This document shows positions 25,000-33,652 of a stretch of DNA of 49,032 bases, piece after piece. This DNA is from GCA-002862325 sp036339295 (GTDB taxonomy: Bacteria > Planctomycetota > Phycisphaerae > Phycisphaerales > SM1A02). A program made the translations under genes and the position numbers. Each line of letters opens with the position of its first letter. The stretch's first letter is position 1. The stretch is from positions 1 to 49,032 of the forward strand of contig JAYZBK010000163.1 of NCBI GenBank assembly GCA_036339295.1, given 5' to 3'. The notes under the pieces were generated by a model that saw nothing but the letters and a program-made list of their open reading frames with translations, made no database searches and was not told the DNA's origin.

Positions 25000-25019
25000 G
25001 CAAGGGAAGGGACGCCGGG

Positions 25020-26513
25020 TCAGGGAGCGACGCAGTCGCCGTCGTCCAGCCCGTAGTCGGTGCAGTTCAGGTAGATCGGCGTGTCCTCGGGGCACTCCGG
25101 GCAACCGTGTTCGAAGGGAACCCAGCTCCCGTCGTCGCAGATCCCGTCACCCTTCCACTCGTCGATGAGCCAGTTCGGGAAGCACTGCCCGAAGCAGTCC
25201 TCCGACCAGCCCTCGGGACACGTGAGACACGCACCCCAGTCGGCCATGAAGATGCCCAGGTCGATGCCGTCCACCACGCCGTCGTCGTTGAGGTCGGCGC
25301 AGCTGCCCACCGCCGGGGTCGGTCCCCATTCGGCCATGAACATGCCGAGGTCGGGGCCGCCGACGGTTCCGTCGAGATCGAGGTCGGCGGGGCACGCGTC
25401 GTTGCAGCCGATTTCGTGCTTCTCCTCGAAGACGAGGGGTCGCCAGTGCATGAGCGTGCATCGCATCCGTCGCACCTGGTCCGGCGTGAAGTGGGACTTG
25501 CAGTCGTCGTCGGAGTAGCTCATGTAGTTCCGGATGGGATTGGGAGTCCCGCAGTCCATGCGGTCGTCGCATCCCCAGGTCGCCCCGACCTGCCGCGTGG
25601 TGTCGCAGAGCGTGTCGCCGGTCTGTTGGCAGTCGCCGTCGCAGACGCCCGGGTTGATGTTGGTGAAGACGTGCCACAGACCGCACCAGTGCCCGACCTC
25701 GTGGACGAGCACCCGGTTGAGGGCGTACGGATCCCCGATCGGGGGATTCTCGCCCATGCAGTCCCAGCGCATCACGATTCGATCGCCACGAGAACCGACC
25801 TCGGGACTGTTCTCGTACTGCGGGATCGTGGCGTAGCCCAGGGAACCGCCGCAGTCGTTCGTGTAGATGTTGAGGTAGCGGTGGGGGTCCCACGCGACCG
25901 CGTCCGAGTAGTCGGTCTCGTCCGCGCCGGAGCCGGGGTCGGCGAACCAGTCCCTGTGGTCGTGGTACTGGATCCCGAACGCCGGACGGCCCTCGGGATC
26001 GAGGTCGGCGAGCCGGAACCGGATGCCGCTGTCGATGCTGCCTTCGCCCGGTGTCCCCGGGAGCGCGGAGAATTCCTCGTTGAGTCGCTGCAGCGAATGC
26101 CGGATGTCGGCGATGTCGATGTGACCCAGCCCTTCCGGAGTCCGGATGACGTGGAAGACCACGTCGATCTCGAGGATGGGACCGTTCTCGGTGGCGTACA
26201 TCTCCGCGGGATTGGTGAAGTCCCCGGCGCAGTCGAACTGTCCTCCGCCGAATCCGAATTCGGGTCCCTGGGCCGCCCTGAGCGGACCGTGATGCGACGA
26301 ACCGCAGGTGACCTCGGCGCCGGTTCGTTGCAGGTGTCGGCGGAACGAGTTCCAGTTCCGGAACGTCCGACCGTCGACCTTGATCTTCCCGTCCTCGTAG
26401 GTGGGTCTCGATCGGTCGGGGAGTTCCGGGCCCATGAGGGCCCGTCCGTGCTGGGCGAGGGCCGCGGGGCCGAGGAGGCCGGCAGCGAGGCAGGTGGCGA
26501 TGATCGTCTTCAT
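25020..26513 (-). CDS. Secreted M43 (pappalysin-like) metalloprotease with dockerin-like modules
   Basis: The 497-residue product is a zinc endopeptidase, exported by a signal peptide (MKTIIATCLAAGLLGPAALA). The catalytic domain (about 115-360) has the metzincin motif HEVGHWCGLWH with H271, H275 and H281 as ligands and E272 as base, and a Met-turn NYMSYSDDDC (M331). It also has many Cys (CDGDCQQTGDTLCD, GCDDRMDC) as in M43 proteases. Residues about 370-430 contain two dockerin-like CPADLDLDGTV...WG units. A Cys-rich tail (CPEGWSEDCFGQC, ICDDGSWVPFEHGCPEC) ends the protein. CGGAG eight bases before the ATG at 26513 supports the start. It probably degrades extracellular protein or collagen-like substrates, which is inferred from the family. 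Confidence 0.88.
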   Translation of the reverse strand: MKTIIATCLAAGLLGPAALAQHGRALMGPELPDRSRPTYEDGKIKVDGRTFRNWNSFRRHLQRTGAEVTCGSSHHGPLRAAQGPEFGFGGGQFDCAGDFTNPAEMYATENGPILEIDVVFHVIRTPEGLGHIDIADIRHSLQRLNEEFSALPGTPGEGSIDSGIRFRLADLDPEGRPAFGIQYHDHRDWFADPGSGADETDYSDAVAWDPHRYLNIYTNDCGGSLGYATIPQYENSPEVGSRGDRIVMRWDCMGENPPIGDPYALNRVLVHEVGHWCGLWHVFTNINPGVCDGDCQQTGDTLCDTTRQVGATWGCDDRMDCGTPNPIRNYMSYSDDDCKSHFTPDQVRRMRCTLMHWRPLVFEEKHEIGCNDACPADLDLDGTVGGPDLGMFMAEWGPTPAVGSCADLNDDGVVDGIDLGIFMADWGACLTCPEGWSEDCFGQCFPNWLIDEWKGDGICDDGSWVPFEHGCPECPEDTPIYLNCTDYGLDDGDCVAP

Positions 26514-26586
26514 GGGTCCGTCTCCGGGTTGGGGTGTTGGATCACCGGCTGTAGCCTGGGGTCGAGTCCCCGTGACATCGATTTCG

Positions 26587-27426
26587 ATGGATCCGACGAT
26601 GCGAGAGATCCTCCTCCTCTGCCTGCCCCTGCTCCCCGTGGCCCTCGGCCTCGCCGGCTGTCGGGTGGTCGGCACGGATCACGCACGGGGGCCGGCGATC
26701 GTCGCCCATCGCGGTGCCTCGTCGGACGCCCCCGAGAACACCCTCGCGGCGTTCAAGCTCGGTTTCGACCAGGGGGCGGACGCGATCGAAGGCGACTTTC
26801 GAATGACCCTCGACGGCCGGATCGTGGCGATGCACGATCGGCGACTCGAGCGGACGACGGGCGATCCCCGCGCCGTCGACGAAGTCACGCTCGAGGAGAT
26901 ACGCAGCCTGGACGCGGGTTCATGGGGTGCCTGGATGGGATCGGGGTTCGAGGGCGAGCCCGTCCCGACGCTCGAGGAGGTGCTTCAGGTCGTCCCCGAC
27001 GGCAGGCGGATCCTCGTGGAGGTCAAGGACACGGCGCGCATCGTCGACACGCTGGTGGCGACGCTCGAGGGATCGGGGCTTCGTCCGGACCAGGCCACGG
27101 TGATCTCCTTCGACGCGGAAGTGATCGAGGCGTTCAAGCGGGCCGCCCCGGCATGGACCGCGTTCTGGCTCACGTCGTTCGAGGAGACCGAGATCGGTTG
27201 GCGTCCGACCGCCGCCGAGGTCGTGGCGACCGCGATCCGGATCGGGGCCGATGGCGTCGACGTCCGGGCGGTCCCGGACGTGGTCGATGAGGGATTCGCC
27301 CGGACCATTCGAGCCGCCGGCCTCGAACTGCACGTCTGGACGGTGAACGACCTCGAGCTCGCCCGGAGGATGGAGTCGGTCGGCGTGGATTCGATCACCA
27401 CCGATCGACCGTCCGACCATCGATGA
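26587..27426 (+). CDS. Glycerophosphodiester phosphodiesterase, lipoprotein
   Basis: The product is 279 residues. A lipoprotein signal (REILLLCLPLLPVALGLAGC, lipobox LAGC) places it at the cell envelope. The GDPD TIM barrel follows: IVAHRGASSDAPENTLAAF with the first catalytic His, ADAIEGDFRMTLDGRIVAMHD with the metal ligands Glu and Asp and the second His, ILVEVKDT, TVISFD and LHVWTVNDLELARRM. It would hydrolyse glycerophosphodiesters to glycerol 3-phosphate and an alcohol, recovering phosphate and glycerol from phospholipid head groups. Two ATGs fit (26587 and 26599), neither with a strong ribosome-binding site. It converges with the leucine dehydrogenase gene across a strong hairpin. Confidence 0.9.
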   Translation: MDPTMREILLLCLPLLPVALGLAGCRVVGTDHARGPAIVAHRGASSDAPENTLAAFKLGFDQGADAIEGDFRMTLDGRIVAMHDRRLERTTGDPRAVDEVTLEEIRSLDAGSWGAWMGSGFEGEPVPTLEEVLQVVPDGRRILVEVKDTARIVDTLVATLEGSGLRPDQATVISFDAEVIEAFKRAAPAWTAFWLTSFEETEIGWRPTAAEVVATAIRIGADGVDVRAVPDVVDEGFARTIRAAGLELHVWTVNDLELARRMESVGVDSITTDRPSDHR

Positions 27427-27432
27427 ACGAGA

Positions 27433-27458
27433 CCGCCCGCCCCACGGGGGGCGGGCGG
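27433..27458. terminator. GC-only hairpin between convergent genes
   Basis: CCGCCCGCCCC at 27433-27443 and its exact complement at 27448-27458 form an 11-bp stem with a four-base loop, in the 59 bases between the convergent stop codons at 27426 and 27486. It would fold on either strand. No T tract is present. Confidence 0.55.
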
Positions 27459-27485
27459 GGAAGATCTCGACGGGCTCGTCGGCCC

Positions 27486-28544
27486 TCAGGTCGTCGCGGA
27501 GGTCCGGCCGGCCTCGATCCGCTGCTTCGCGAAGGCCACGGCCGCGTCGTAGGCGCTGGCGTGCTTCGCGGTGTCGGCCAGGACGGTGGCGGTGGTCTGC
27601 TCGATCTCGTCGACCTTGGTGTCGACCTCGGCTTCCGTGAGCCCGAGGTAGAGACCGGCGAGCCGGATCACGCCGCCCGCGTTCGCGATGAAGTCGGGGG
27701 CGTAGACCACCCCGCGATCCTTCAGGAGCTGGGCGTCCGAGTCGGGGTCGGCGAGGATGTTGTTCGCGGTTCCGCAGACGATCGGGGCCTTGAGGTTCTC
27801 GATGTTGCGTTCGTCGAGGACGGCGCCGAGGGCGCACGGCGCGACGATGTCGACGCCGTCCAGGCCGAAGAGATCCTGGTCGTCGCCCAGGACGCGGACG
27901 CCCAGTTCCTCGGTGGCTCGCTTGATCGCGGTGGGGTTGACGTCGGTCGCGATCACGTCGCCTCCGGCCTCCCGCACCAGCTTCGCGAGTCGGTAGCCCG
28001 TGGCACCGAGACCCTGGACGGCGACGGTGACGCCGTGGAAGTCGACGGGTCGGCCGGCGTGCGTGAGGCAGGCCTTCATCGCGTTGAAGCAGCCGAGCGA
28101 GGTGAAGGGGGACGGGTCACCGCCGTGATCGACGTCGCCCATGACGTGGTCGGTCTCCTCGTGCATCCAGGCGCAGAACTGCGGGCTGACGCCGACGTCC
28201 TCCGCCGCGATGTACGCCCCGCCCATGGTGTCGACGAAGCGGCCCATGGCACGAGCCTGGGCTTCGGTGGGCTCCTGCCCGGGGACGTCGAGGAGGATCA
28301 CGCTCTTGGCGCCACCCATGGCGAGACCCGCCGCCGCCGACTTGTAGGTCATGCCCTCGGAGAGCCGGAGCACGTCCATGATCGCGTCGGCCTCGCTCGC
28401 GTAGCACCAGCGGCGGGTGCCGCCGAGGGCGTTGCCGAGCGTCGTGTCGTGGACCGCGATCACGGCTCGGAGGCCGCTCTCGGGATCCTGGTGGAAGGCC
28501 ACTCGCTCGTGGCCCATCACGGTCATCTGCTGGAGCACCTTCAT
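27486..28544 (-). CDS. Leucine dehydrogenase (Glu/Leu/Phe/Val dehydrogenase family)
   Basis: The 352-residue product carries out NAD-dependent oxidative deamination of leucine and other branched-chain amino acids to 2-oxoacids and ammonium. Key residues are in family positions: K68 in MTYKSAAAGL and catalytic K80 in GGAKSVI, the D in AAEDVGVS at about 116, the nucleotide-binding AVQGLGATGYRLAKLV, and GTANNILADPDSD. The phrase ALGGTRRW is typical of leucine and valine dehydrogenases. The start is the ATG at 28542-28544 with AGGAG upstream; the longer open frame upstream is spurious. The next gene upstream on the same strand is an acyl-CoA dehydrogenase (44-base gap), so the pair suggests branched-chain amino acid catabolism. 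Confidence 0.92.
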   Translation of the reverse strand: MKVLQQMTVMGHERVAFHQDPESGLRAVIAVHDTTLGNALGGTRRWCYASEADAIMDVLRLSEGMTYKSAAAGLAMGGAKSVILLDVPGQEPTEAQARAMGRFVDTMGGAYIAAEDVGVSPQFCAWMHEETDHVMGDVDHGGDPSPFTSLGCFNAMKACLTHAGRPVDFHGVTVAVQGLGATGYRLAKLVREAGGDVIATDVNPTAIKRATEELGVRVLGDDQDLFGLDGVDIVAPCALGAVLDERNIENLKAPIVCGTANNILADPDSDAQLLKDRGVVYAPDFIANAGGVIRLAGLYLGLTEAEVDTKVDEIEQTTATVLADTAKHASAYDAAVAFAKQRIEAGRTSATT

Positions 28545-28587
28545 GGGTCGTGCGTCTCCTGTCGGGCTCGGAGGTCCCGTGGGATGG

Positions 28588-30531
28588 TCAGACGTGGGTT
28601 CCCGAGAACACCGAGCCCGATCCGAACTGCTGGATCTGCTCCTGGTCCGCGTGGAAGCCGTGACCGTCGCGTCCGCGGGCATCCGCCACCGGGCTCTTCT
28701 CGGGAAGGACGTAGCCGTCGTTCGAGAATCCGTCGATCCACTCGAGGATCGACTTGCCCGCGGTCCTCGCGGTGTCGTCGTGGTTCGCCCGGAGCGCCCG
28801 GAGCTCGGCGGCGAAGGCCGCGTTGCCGTGGGCACAGAGGTGCCGCACCACCGCGAGCTCGTGCTCGAGGGCGTTCCCGTCGAGCCCCTTCCTGATGTTG
28901 GCGTCGAGTCGCGAGAGGGAGCAGGTCATGGCGTGCAGCCAGAGCGCCGCGAGCGAGAGTCGCTTCTGCACCAGCTGGTTGGTGATCAGCGATTCCTCGT
29001 GCTCCTTGAACATGAGCTTGACCTGGTGGCTGAACTCGCGGATCCGGAGCATGAGCTCCTCGACCATGGGCTGCACCCGCGAGTCGCACCGGGCGGAACG
29101 CGGGGCGGCGGGGCGGACGCCGAGGAAGAGCTGCGAGGCGATCCGGAGACCCGCCCCGATGTTCTTCGTGGGGTTGTTCTTGACCGAGAGCATCCACTCG
29201 CCGAGCTGCTTGGAGCCGTAGGCGCAGATGAACGAGTGCATGACCTCGTTCGCGCCCTCGACGATCGTGTTGATGCGGCTGTCCCGCCACATCCGCTCGA
29301 CGCGATTCTCGGTCATGTACGACTCGCCGCCCATGATCTGGAGGCAGTCGTTCACGGTCTGGTATCCCCATTCCGAGCAGAACACCTTGCAGGCCGCGGT
29401 CTCGAGCATGATGTCCTCGTCGTGGCGATCGAGGAACCCGGTGGTCATGTACAGCATGGCGTCCATGGCGTACACGTAGGCGGCCATGTTCGCGAGCTTC
29501 TCCTGCATGAGCTCGAACTCGCCGATCGGCCGATCGAACTGGTAGCGGTTCTTCGCCCACTTGGCGCCCTGCTCGAGGGCGAAGCGGGCCGCGCCCACCA
29601 TGCCCGCGGAGAGGGTGCAGCGTCCGTAGTTGAGGCACGTCAGGGCGACGTTCAGTCCTCGCCCCTCCTTGTGGAGGAGGTTCGCCTTCGGCACCTTGAC
29701 GTCCTTCAGCCGGATCCTCGCCTGCCACGTGCCGCGGATCCCGCACTTCGAGCGGTTCCGGCTGTAGATGTCGACTCCGTCCATGTCCGGGGTGCAGATG
29801 AGGGCCGTGACCTTGTCCTTGGCCTCGCCGGTCTTCGGGTCGACGATCCGCTGCTTCGCCATGACGGTGAAGAGGCCCGACAGGGCGCCGGAGGTGGCCC
29901 ACTTCTTCTCGCCGTTCAGGATGTAGTGCTCGCCGTCCTCGCTCAGCTCGCAACGAGTCTCCTGGCCGCCGGCATCGCAACCCACGTTCGGTTCCGAGAG
30001 ACAGAATGCGCTCAGCGTGTCCGTCGCCATCCGGGGAAGGAACCGGGCCTTCTGCTCCTCGGTGCCGAAGAGCATCAGGGCCTTGCACCCGATCGACTGG
30101 TGGGCCGAGACGACGACCGCGGTCGAGCCGCACGAGCGGCCGATCCGCTCGAGCACGCGGTTGTAGCTGGTGATGCCGAGTCCGAGTCCGCCGTACTCCT
30201 CGGAGATCGTCATGCCGAGCACGCCGAGCTCGAAGAGTCGCTTGATCGCCGACTCCGGGATCTCCTGGTCGCGGTCGATCTGGAAGGCGGGGTGTTCGTT
30301 CTCGAGATAGTCGTCGAGCCGCGCCAGGAGCTGGTCGCAGCGGGCGACCTCCGCGGCGTCGACCTCGGGATACGGGAAGACGAGCTCCTCGCGGAAGTTC
30401 CCCCAGAAGAGGTTCTTCATGAACCCCATCGTCTCGGGATCCGGACCCATCATCTCCTGGGCCTGCTCGATCTGCTTCCGATCCTTCTCGGAGACGTTCT
30501 TGAGGTCCTTGGCGAGATTGGTCGCTGCCAT
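28588..30531 (-). CDS. Acyl-CoA dehydrogenase, long (VLCAD/ACAD9-like)
   Basis: The 647-residue FAD enzyme oxidises acyl-CoA to 2-enoyl-CoA, passing electrons to ETF. The standard core includes GMTISEEYGGLGLG, AFCLSEPNVGCDAGGQ, KKWATSG, RCTLSAGMVGAARFALE, the flavin-contacting QIMGGESYM, and catalytic Glu425 in IVEGANEVM. About 200 residues follow the core, an extension like that of VLCAD and ACAD9. AGGAG about ten bases before the ATG at 30529-30531 supports the start, although the frame runs on upstream. The crotonase at 30582-31484 precedes it by 50 bases and leucine dehydrogenase follows, so one operon for acyl-CoA breakdown is likely. Chain-length preference is inferred from size only. 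Confidence 0.92.
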   Translation of the reverse strand: MAATNLAKDLKNVSEKDRKQIEQAQEMMGPDPETMGFMKNLFWGNFREELVFPYPEVDAAEVARCDQLLARLDDYLENEHPAFQIDRDQEIPESAIKRLFELGVLGMTISEEYGGLGLGITSYNRVLERIGRSCGSTAVVVSAHQSIGCKALMLFGTEEQKARFLPRMATDTLSAFCLSEPNVGCDAGGQETRCELSEDGEHYILNGEKKWATSGALSGLFTVMAKQRIVDPKTGEAKDKVTALICTPDMDGVDIYSRNRSKCGIRGTWQARIRLKDVKVPKANLLHKEGRGLNVALTCLNYGRCTLSAGMVGAARFALEQGAKWAKNRYQFDRPIGEFELMQEKLANMAAYVYAMDAMLYMTTGFLDRHDEDIMLETAACKVFCSEWGYQTVNDCLQIMGGESYMTENRVERMWRDSRINTIVEGANEVMHSFICAYGSKQLGEWMLSVKNNPTKNIGAGLRIASQLFLGVRPAAPRSARCDSRVQPMVEELMLRIREFSHQVKLMFKEHEESLITNQLVQKRLSLAALWLHAMTCSLSRLDANIRKGLDGNALEHELAVVRHLCAHGNAAFAAELRALRANHDDTARTAGKSILEWIDGFSNDGYVLPEKSPVADARGRDGHGFHADQEQIQQFGSGSVFSGTHV

Positions 30532-30581
30532 GTCGGGTGGACTCCTGGTGTTCTGGGGACGGCTTGCTGGGGAAATCGTGG

Positions 30582-31484
30582 TCAGGCTCGGGCGAGGAAC
30601 GCCTCGAGGCGTTCCCGGGCGGCGTCGGTGTGACGGAGCCCGGTGAGGAGGTGTCGTTCCGTGGAGATCGCCTCCGACCAGCCCTTCTCGAGGCCGGTGG
30701 AGACGCACTCCGTCACGGCCTTCGCCGCTTCGGTGTCCGGAAGATCGGGGGTCGCGGATTCAAGTCCGGACGAGATCGAGGCAGACGATCGCGGCTCGAT
30801 GGCGGCCGGGGATCCCCGCTCGAGGCGATCGACGTGGGCGTTCGGATGTTCGCGGATCCACTCCGCGGACGCGTCGAGGAGATCGCGGCGGGGGACCGAG
30901 ACCTCGACGAGGCCGTCCGGGATCTCCGTCGCCTTGAAGGTCGTCCCGCTCGCGGTCGCCGCGATCGCGGTGGCGGGATCGATCCGGGCGGGAAGCATCT
31001 GCGTGCCCCCCCAGCCGGGGCAGAGCCCGAGTCCCGCCTCGGGAAGGCCGATCCGCCAGGGCTTGTCGTCCGGCGAGACCACCGCGGAGACCAGCACGTC
31101 GCAGTGCATCGCGATCTCGAGTCCGCCACCGAGGCAGGCCCCGTTCACGGCCGCCACGGTCGGACACGGAAGATCGGCGATCCGCTGGTAGACCGCCGCG
31201 CCGCGGGCGAGGTAGGCAAGCAGGGCATCGTCGTCCAGGGCGTCGATCTCGGCGAGATCGGCACCGGCGACAAACACTCGTTCACTGTCCGAGGCGAGGA
31301 TGAAGCCCTTGATCTCGCCGAAGCCGGCGATCCGGTCCATCGCCTCGTCGATGGCGTCGAGCAGCCAGGAGTCGAGCACCACCACGCCCCCCCTCGGCCT
31401 GGCCGGGTTCGGGATCAGGTGGAGAGTGACGATGTCGTCCGTCGAACGCTCGACGGGGAGGGCATGGGAGTCCTGATCGGTCAT
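30582..31484 (-). CDS. Enoyl-CoA hydratase/isomerase family protein
   Basis: The product is 300 residues with a crotonase fold. The oxyanion-hole region reads VFVAGADLAEIDAL and NGACLGGGLEIAMHCDV. Both catalytic glutamates are kept (GGGLE and LPEAGLGLCPGWGGTQ), so a true 2-enoyl-CoA hydratase activity is plausible. The C-terminal third (about 200-300) is less typical of the family and contains a low-complexity Ser/Pro stretch (AIEPRSSASISSGLES). Its front half resembles the hydratase part of FadB/FadJ, but no 3-hydroxyacyl-CoA dehydrogenase domain follows. The start at 31484 is the ATG before MTDQDSHAL. It lies directly upstream of the acyl-CoA dehydrogenase, supporting a shared beta-oxidation role. 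Confidence 0.85.
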   Translation of the reverse strand: MTDQDSHALPVERSTDDIVTLHLIPNPARPRGGVVVLDSWLLDAIDEAMDRIAGFGEIKGFILASDSERVFVAGADLAEIDALDDDALLAYLARGAAVYQRIADLPCPTVAAVNGACLGGGLEIAMHCDVLVSAVVSPDDKPWRIGLPEAGLGLCPGWGGTQMLPARIDPATAIAATASGTTFKATEIPDGLVEVSVPRRDLLDASAEWIREHPNAHVDRLERGSPAAIEPRSSASISSGLESATPDLPDTEAAKAVTECVSTGLEKGWSEAISTERHLLTGLRHTDAARERLEAFLARA

Positions 31485-31695
31485 GTGGTCTCTGGTTCCT
31501 CGGGTCGGCCGAACTCGGTTGCGTGCCGGATCGACGGGCGACCGGAGCGGATAATACCCATTGGAGGCCTTGATTTCCCGCAATCGAGCGATCGCCTCGC
31601 AGTTCTCGGACTTGAAGGCGATGAAGCCGGCTCAAGGCCGTTGCAGGCGGTCCTCGGACGGTTCGAAAGAGGCGCGTGATCGCCGACCGGACCGC

Positions 31696-32796
31696 TCAGT
31701 CCTCGAACGAGACCGTCTCGACCGCGAGCACGCCTTCGGTCGGGGACACCAGCAGCGCGATGAAGCCTCCGCCGCCACCGAACCAGGGAGCGACGTGCTC
31801 CTCGATCGTCCGGCCCGCGTGCCGCCATTCACGCGAACTCGAGCGATGGTTGTGCCCGGCGAGGAACACGACGTCGTCGCGACTCGCCATCAGGTCGAGC
31901 AATCGACCCTTCCGCTGTTCGAGCGTCGTGTCGCTCGCACCGAAGTCGCTCCACCAGCGGTCCGACGTGCTCAGCGGGTAGTGCTGCATGACGATCGCCG
32001 GCCGATCGGTTCCGGTCGATTCGAAGACCGATTCCAGTGCGGCGATCTGCGGCCCGGCGTCGACGAACTCCTGGCAGCCGGCGCCGCCGCCCAGCGGGTT
32101 GCACGTGATCGGCCAGCCCTCGGGATAGCGGTACGACGGCTGGTAGAGGAACGTGTTGAAGTTGACGATGTCGACGCCGCGATAGGTCGCAAGGAAGGTG
32201 ACCGGTCCGTGGTCGGAGGACGGCCCGAACTCCCGATACGAGAGCCGCGGGTTGGCCGCGGCCGACCGTCGATACGTCTCGCGGGTGAAGGCCGTCGTCG
32301 ATTCGTTCGAGCGATGCCCGGCCAGGGAGTGGCTGGGCGAGTCGCCCCACGACTCGGGTTCCCAGTCGTGGTTCCCGAAGCCGGCGAGGACGACGATGCC
32401 GTCGTCGAGCAGGGGTTCCCACAGCGGAAGGTCGTTCGCGATGGAGGTGTCGCGGTCGCGGCTGATGTCCCCGCCGACCAGGACCACCTCGGGATCGACC
32501 GACCAGGTCCGCCCGTCCGGGAGTTCGAAGCGGCCCGCCGGGCCGTCGCCGACGGATCGGAGGCGGTCGACGTGTCGTTCCAGCGTCGACCGGGTGATGC
32601 CGCGCATGCGCTCCTCGGGATCCCCGAGGAAGACCACCACGAAGGAATCGTCGGCCTCGCTCGCGGGGGCGGACGACTCCACCACCGGGACCTCGCGCAG
32701 TGGCGGTCGACCGGTCGACGAGCAGGCGACCACGATCCCGACGCACGGCAGGCCGACCAGGAGGAGGCCGGCCAGCGATCGTCGAACGACGTTCAT
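31696..32796 (-). CDS. Metallophosphoesterase, lipoprotein
   Basis: The product is 366 residues. A lipoprotein signal (MNVVRRSLAGLLLVGLP..., lipobox VVAC at about 22-25) precedes a calcineurin-like phosphoesterase domain. Visible metal-binding blocks are VVFLGDPEE (weak block I), VVLVGGDISRDRD, LAGFGNHDWEP, IVMQHYPLS and FLAGHNHRS. They are the usual GD, GNHD/E, H and GHxH order, with the first GDxH block altered. The enzyme should act outside the cytoplasmic membrane; the substrate is unknown. Its ATG overlaps the stop codon of the upstream crotonase gene (ATGA, 32793-32796), so its translation is probably coupled to that gene although the functions appear unrelated. Confidence 0.85.
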   Translation of the reverse strand: MNVVRRSLAGLLLVGLPCVGIVVACSSTGRPPLREVPVVESSAPASEADDSFVVVFLGDPEERMRGITRSTLERHVDRLRSVGDGPAGRFELPDGRTWSVDPEVVLVGGDISRDRDTSIANDLPLWEPLLDDGIVVLAGFGNHDWEPESWGDSPSHSLAGHRSNESTTAFTRETYRRSAAANPRLSYREFGPSSDHGPVTFLATYRGVDIVNFNTFLYQPSYRYPEGWPITCNPLGGGAGCQEFVDAGPQIAALESVFESTGTDRPAIVMQHYPLSTSDRWWSDFGASDTTLEQRKGRLLDLMASRDDVVFLAGHNHRSSSREWRHAGRTIEEHVAPWFGGGGGFIALLVSPTEGVLAVETVSFED

Positions 32797-33572
32797 CGCT
32801 TGAAGAGCGTTCGCAGTCGGGCCTGCGCGTCCTCGGTCTGGATCAGTTCCGCCGAGATCTCGGCTCCCTTCGACAGCTGTTCGTCGTCGAGGGATCCGTC
32901 GAGCTCGTTCAGCCACTGCTTGGTCGCGGCGATCGCCTCGGGCCCGCCCTTGGCGAGGCCGGCCGCGAACGTGGACGTCGCGTCCTCGAGTTCGTCGAGC
33001 CCGACGAGGTGCGTCGCGAGCCCGCGGGCGAAGCCCTCGTCGCCCGACATCGTTCCACCGGCCAGGAGCATCGCACGCGCGGGACCGGCGCCGATCCGCT
33101 TGACGAGGAACGGCGCGACCACCGCCGGGCAGATCCCGAGATCGACCTCGGGGTAGCCGAGCTTCGCCTCGGCATGGCTGAACGAGAAGTCGCAGACGAC
33201 CATCAGGCCGCAGCCTCCGCCGATCGCGGCGCCCTGGACGCGGGCGATCGTCGGCACGTCGAGTCGTCGGATTCGACGGCTGATCGCCGCCAGTCGGCGG
33301 AGCATGTCGCCCATGAGGATGGGATCGTCCTGCACCGCCTTGAGATCCATGCCGGCGCAGAACGACTTGCCCGCGCCCGCGAGGATCATCACGCGGATGG
33401 GGTCGTCCTCGGAGGCGATGCCCGCCTCCACCTTCTCGATCGCCGCTTCCATCGCCGCGATCATGTCGAGCGACAGCGCGTTGCGGGCGTCCGGCCGATT
33501 CAGGCAGAGCGTCGCGACGGGACCGTCGGTGGAGAGGGTGACGAGATTCGTGTCGAGGGCGATGTCTGGCAT
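32793..33572 (-). CDS. Enoyl-CoA hydratase family protein, methylglutaconyl-CoA hydratase-like
   Basis: The product is 259 residues, normal crotonase length. Features are LNRPDARNALSLDMI, oxyanion-hole segments FCAGMDLKAV and GAAIGGGCGLMVVCDF, and YPEVDLGICPAVVAPFLVKR with the second catalytic Glu. The first Glu position is Gly (GGGCGL), and ICPAVVAPF resembles the LiuC-type hydratases of leucine degradation. With leucine dehydrogenase and acyl-CoA dehydrogenase nearby, 3-methylglutaconyl-CoA hydratase is a reasonable guess but not established. The stop codon overlaps the ATG of the next gene by four bases. No strong ribosome-binding site precedes the ATG at 33572. Confidence 0.85.
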   Translation of the reverse strand: MPDIALDTNLVTLSTDGPVATLCLNRPDARNALSLDMIAAMEAAIEKVEAGIASEDDPIRVMILAGAGKSFCAGMDLKAVQDDPILMGDMLRRLAAISRRIRRLDVPTIARVQGAAIGGGCGLMVVCDFSFSHAEAKLGYPEVDLGICPAVVAPFLVKRIGAGPARAMLLAGGTMSGDEGFARGLATHLVGLDELEDATSTFAAGLAKGGPEAIAATKQWLNELDGSLDDEQLSKGAEISAELIQTEDAQARLRTLFKR

Positions 33573-33652
33573 GGGTCGACTCGGCGGTTCCGGCGTGGCG
33601 GCGTGGGGTGAACCCGGATCCTAGGAGATTCGGGGTGTCGGGGCGGAGCGGT

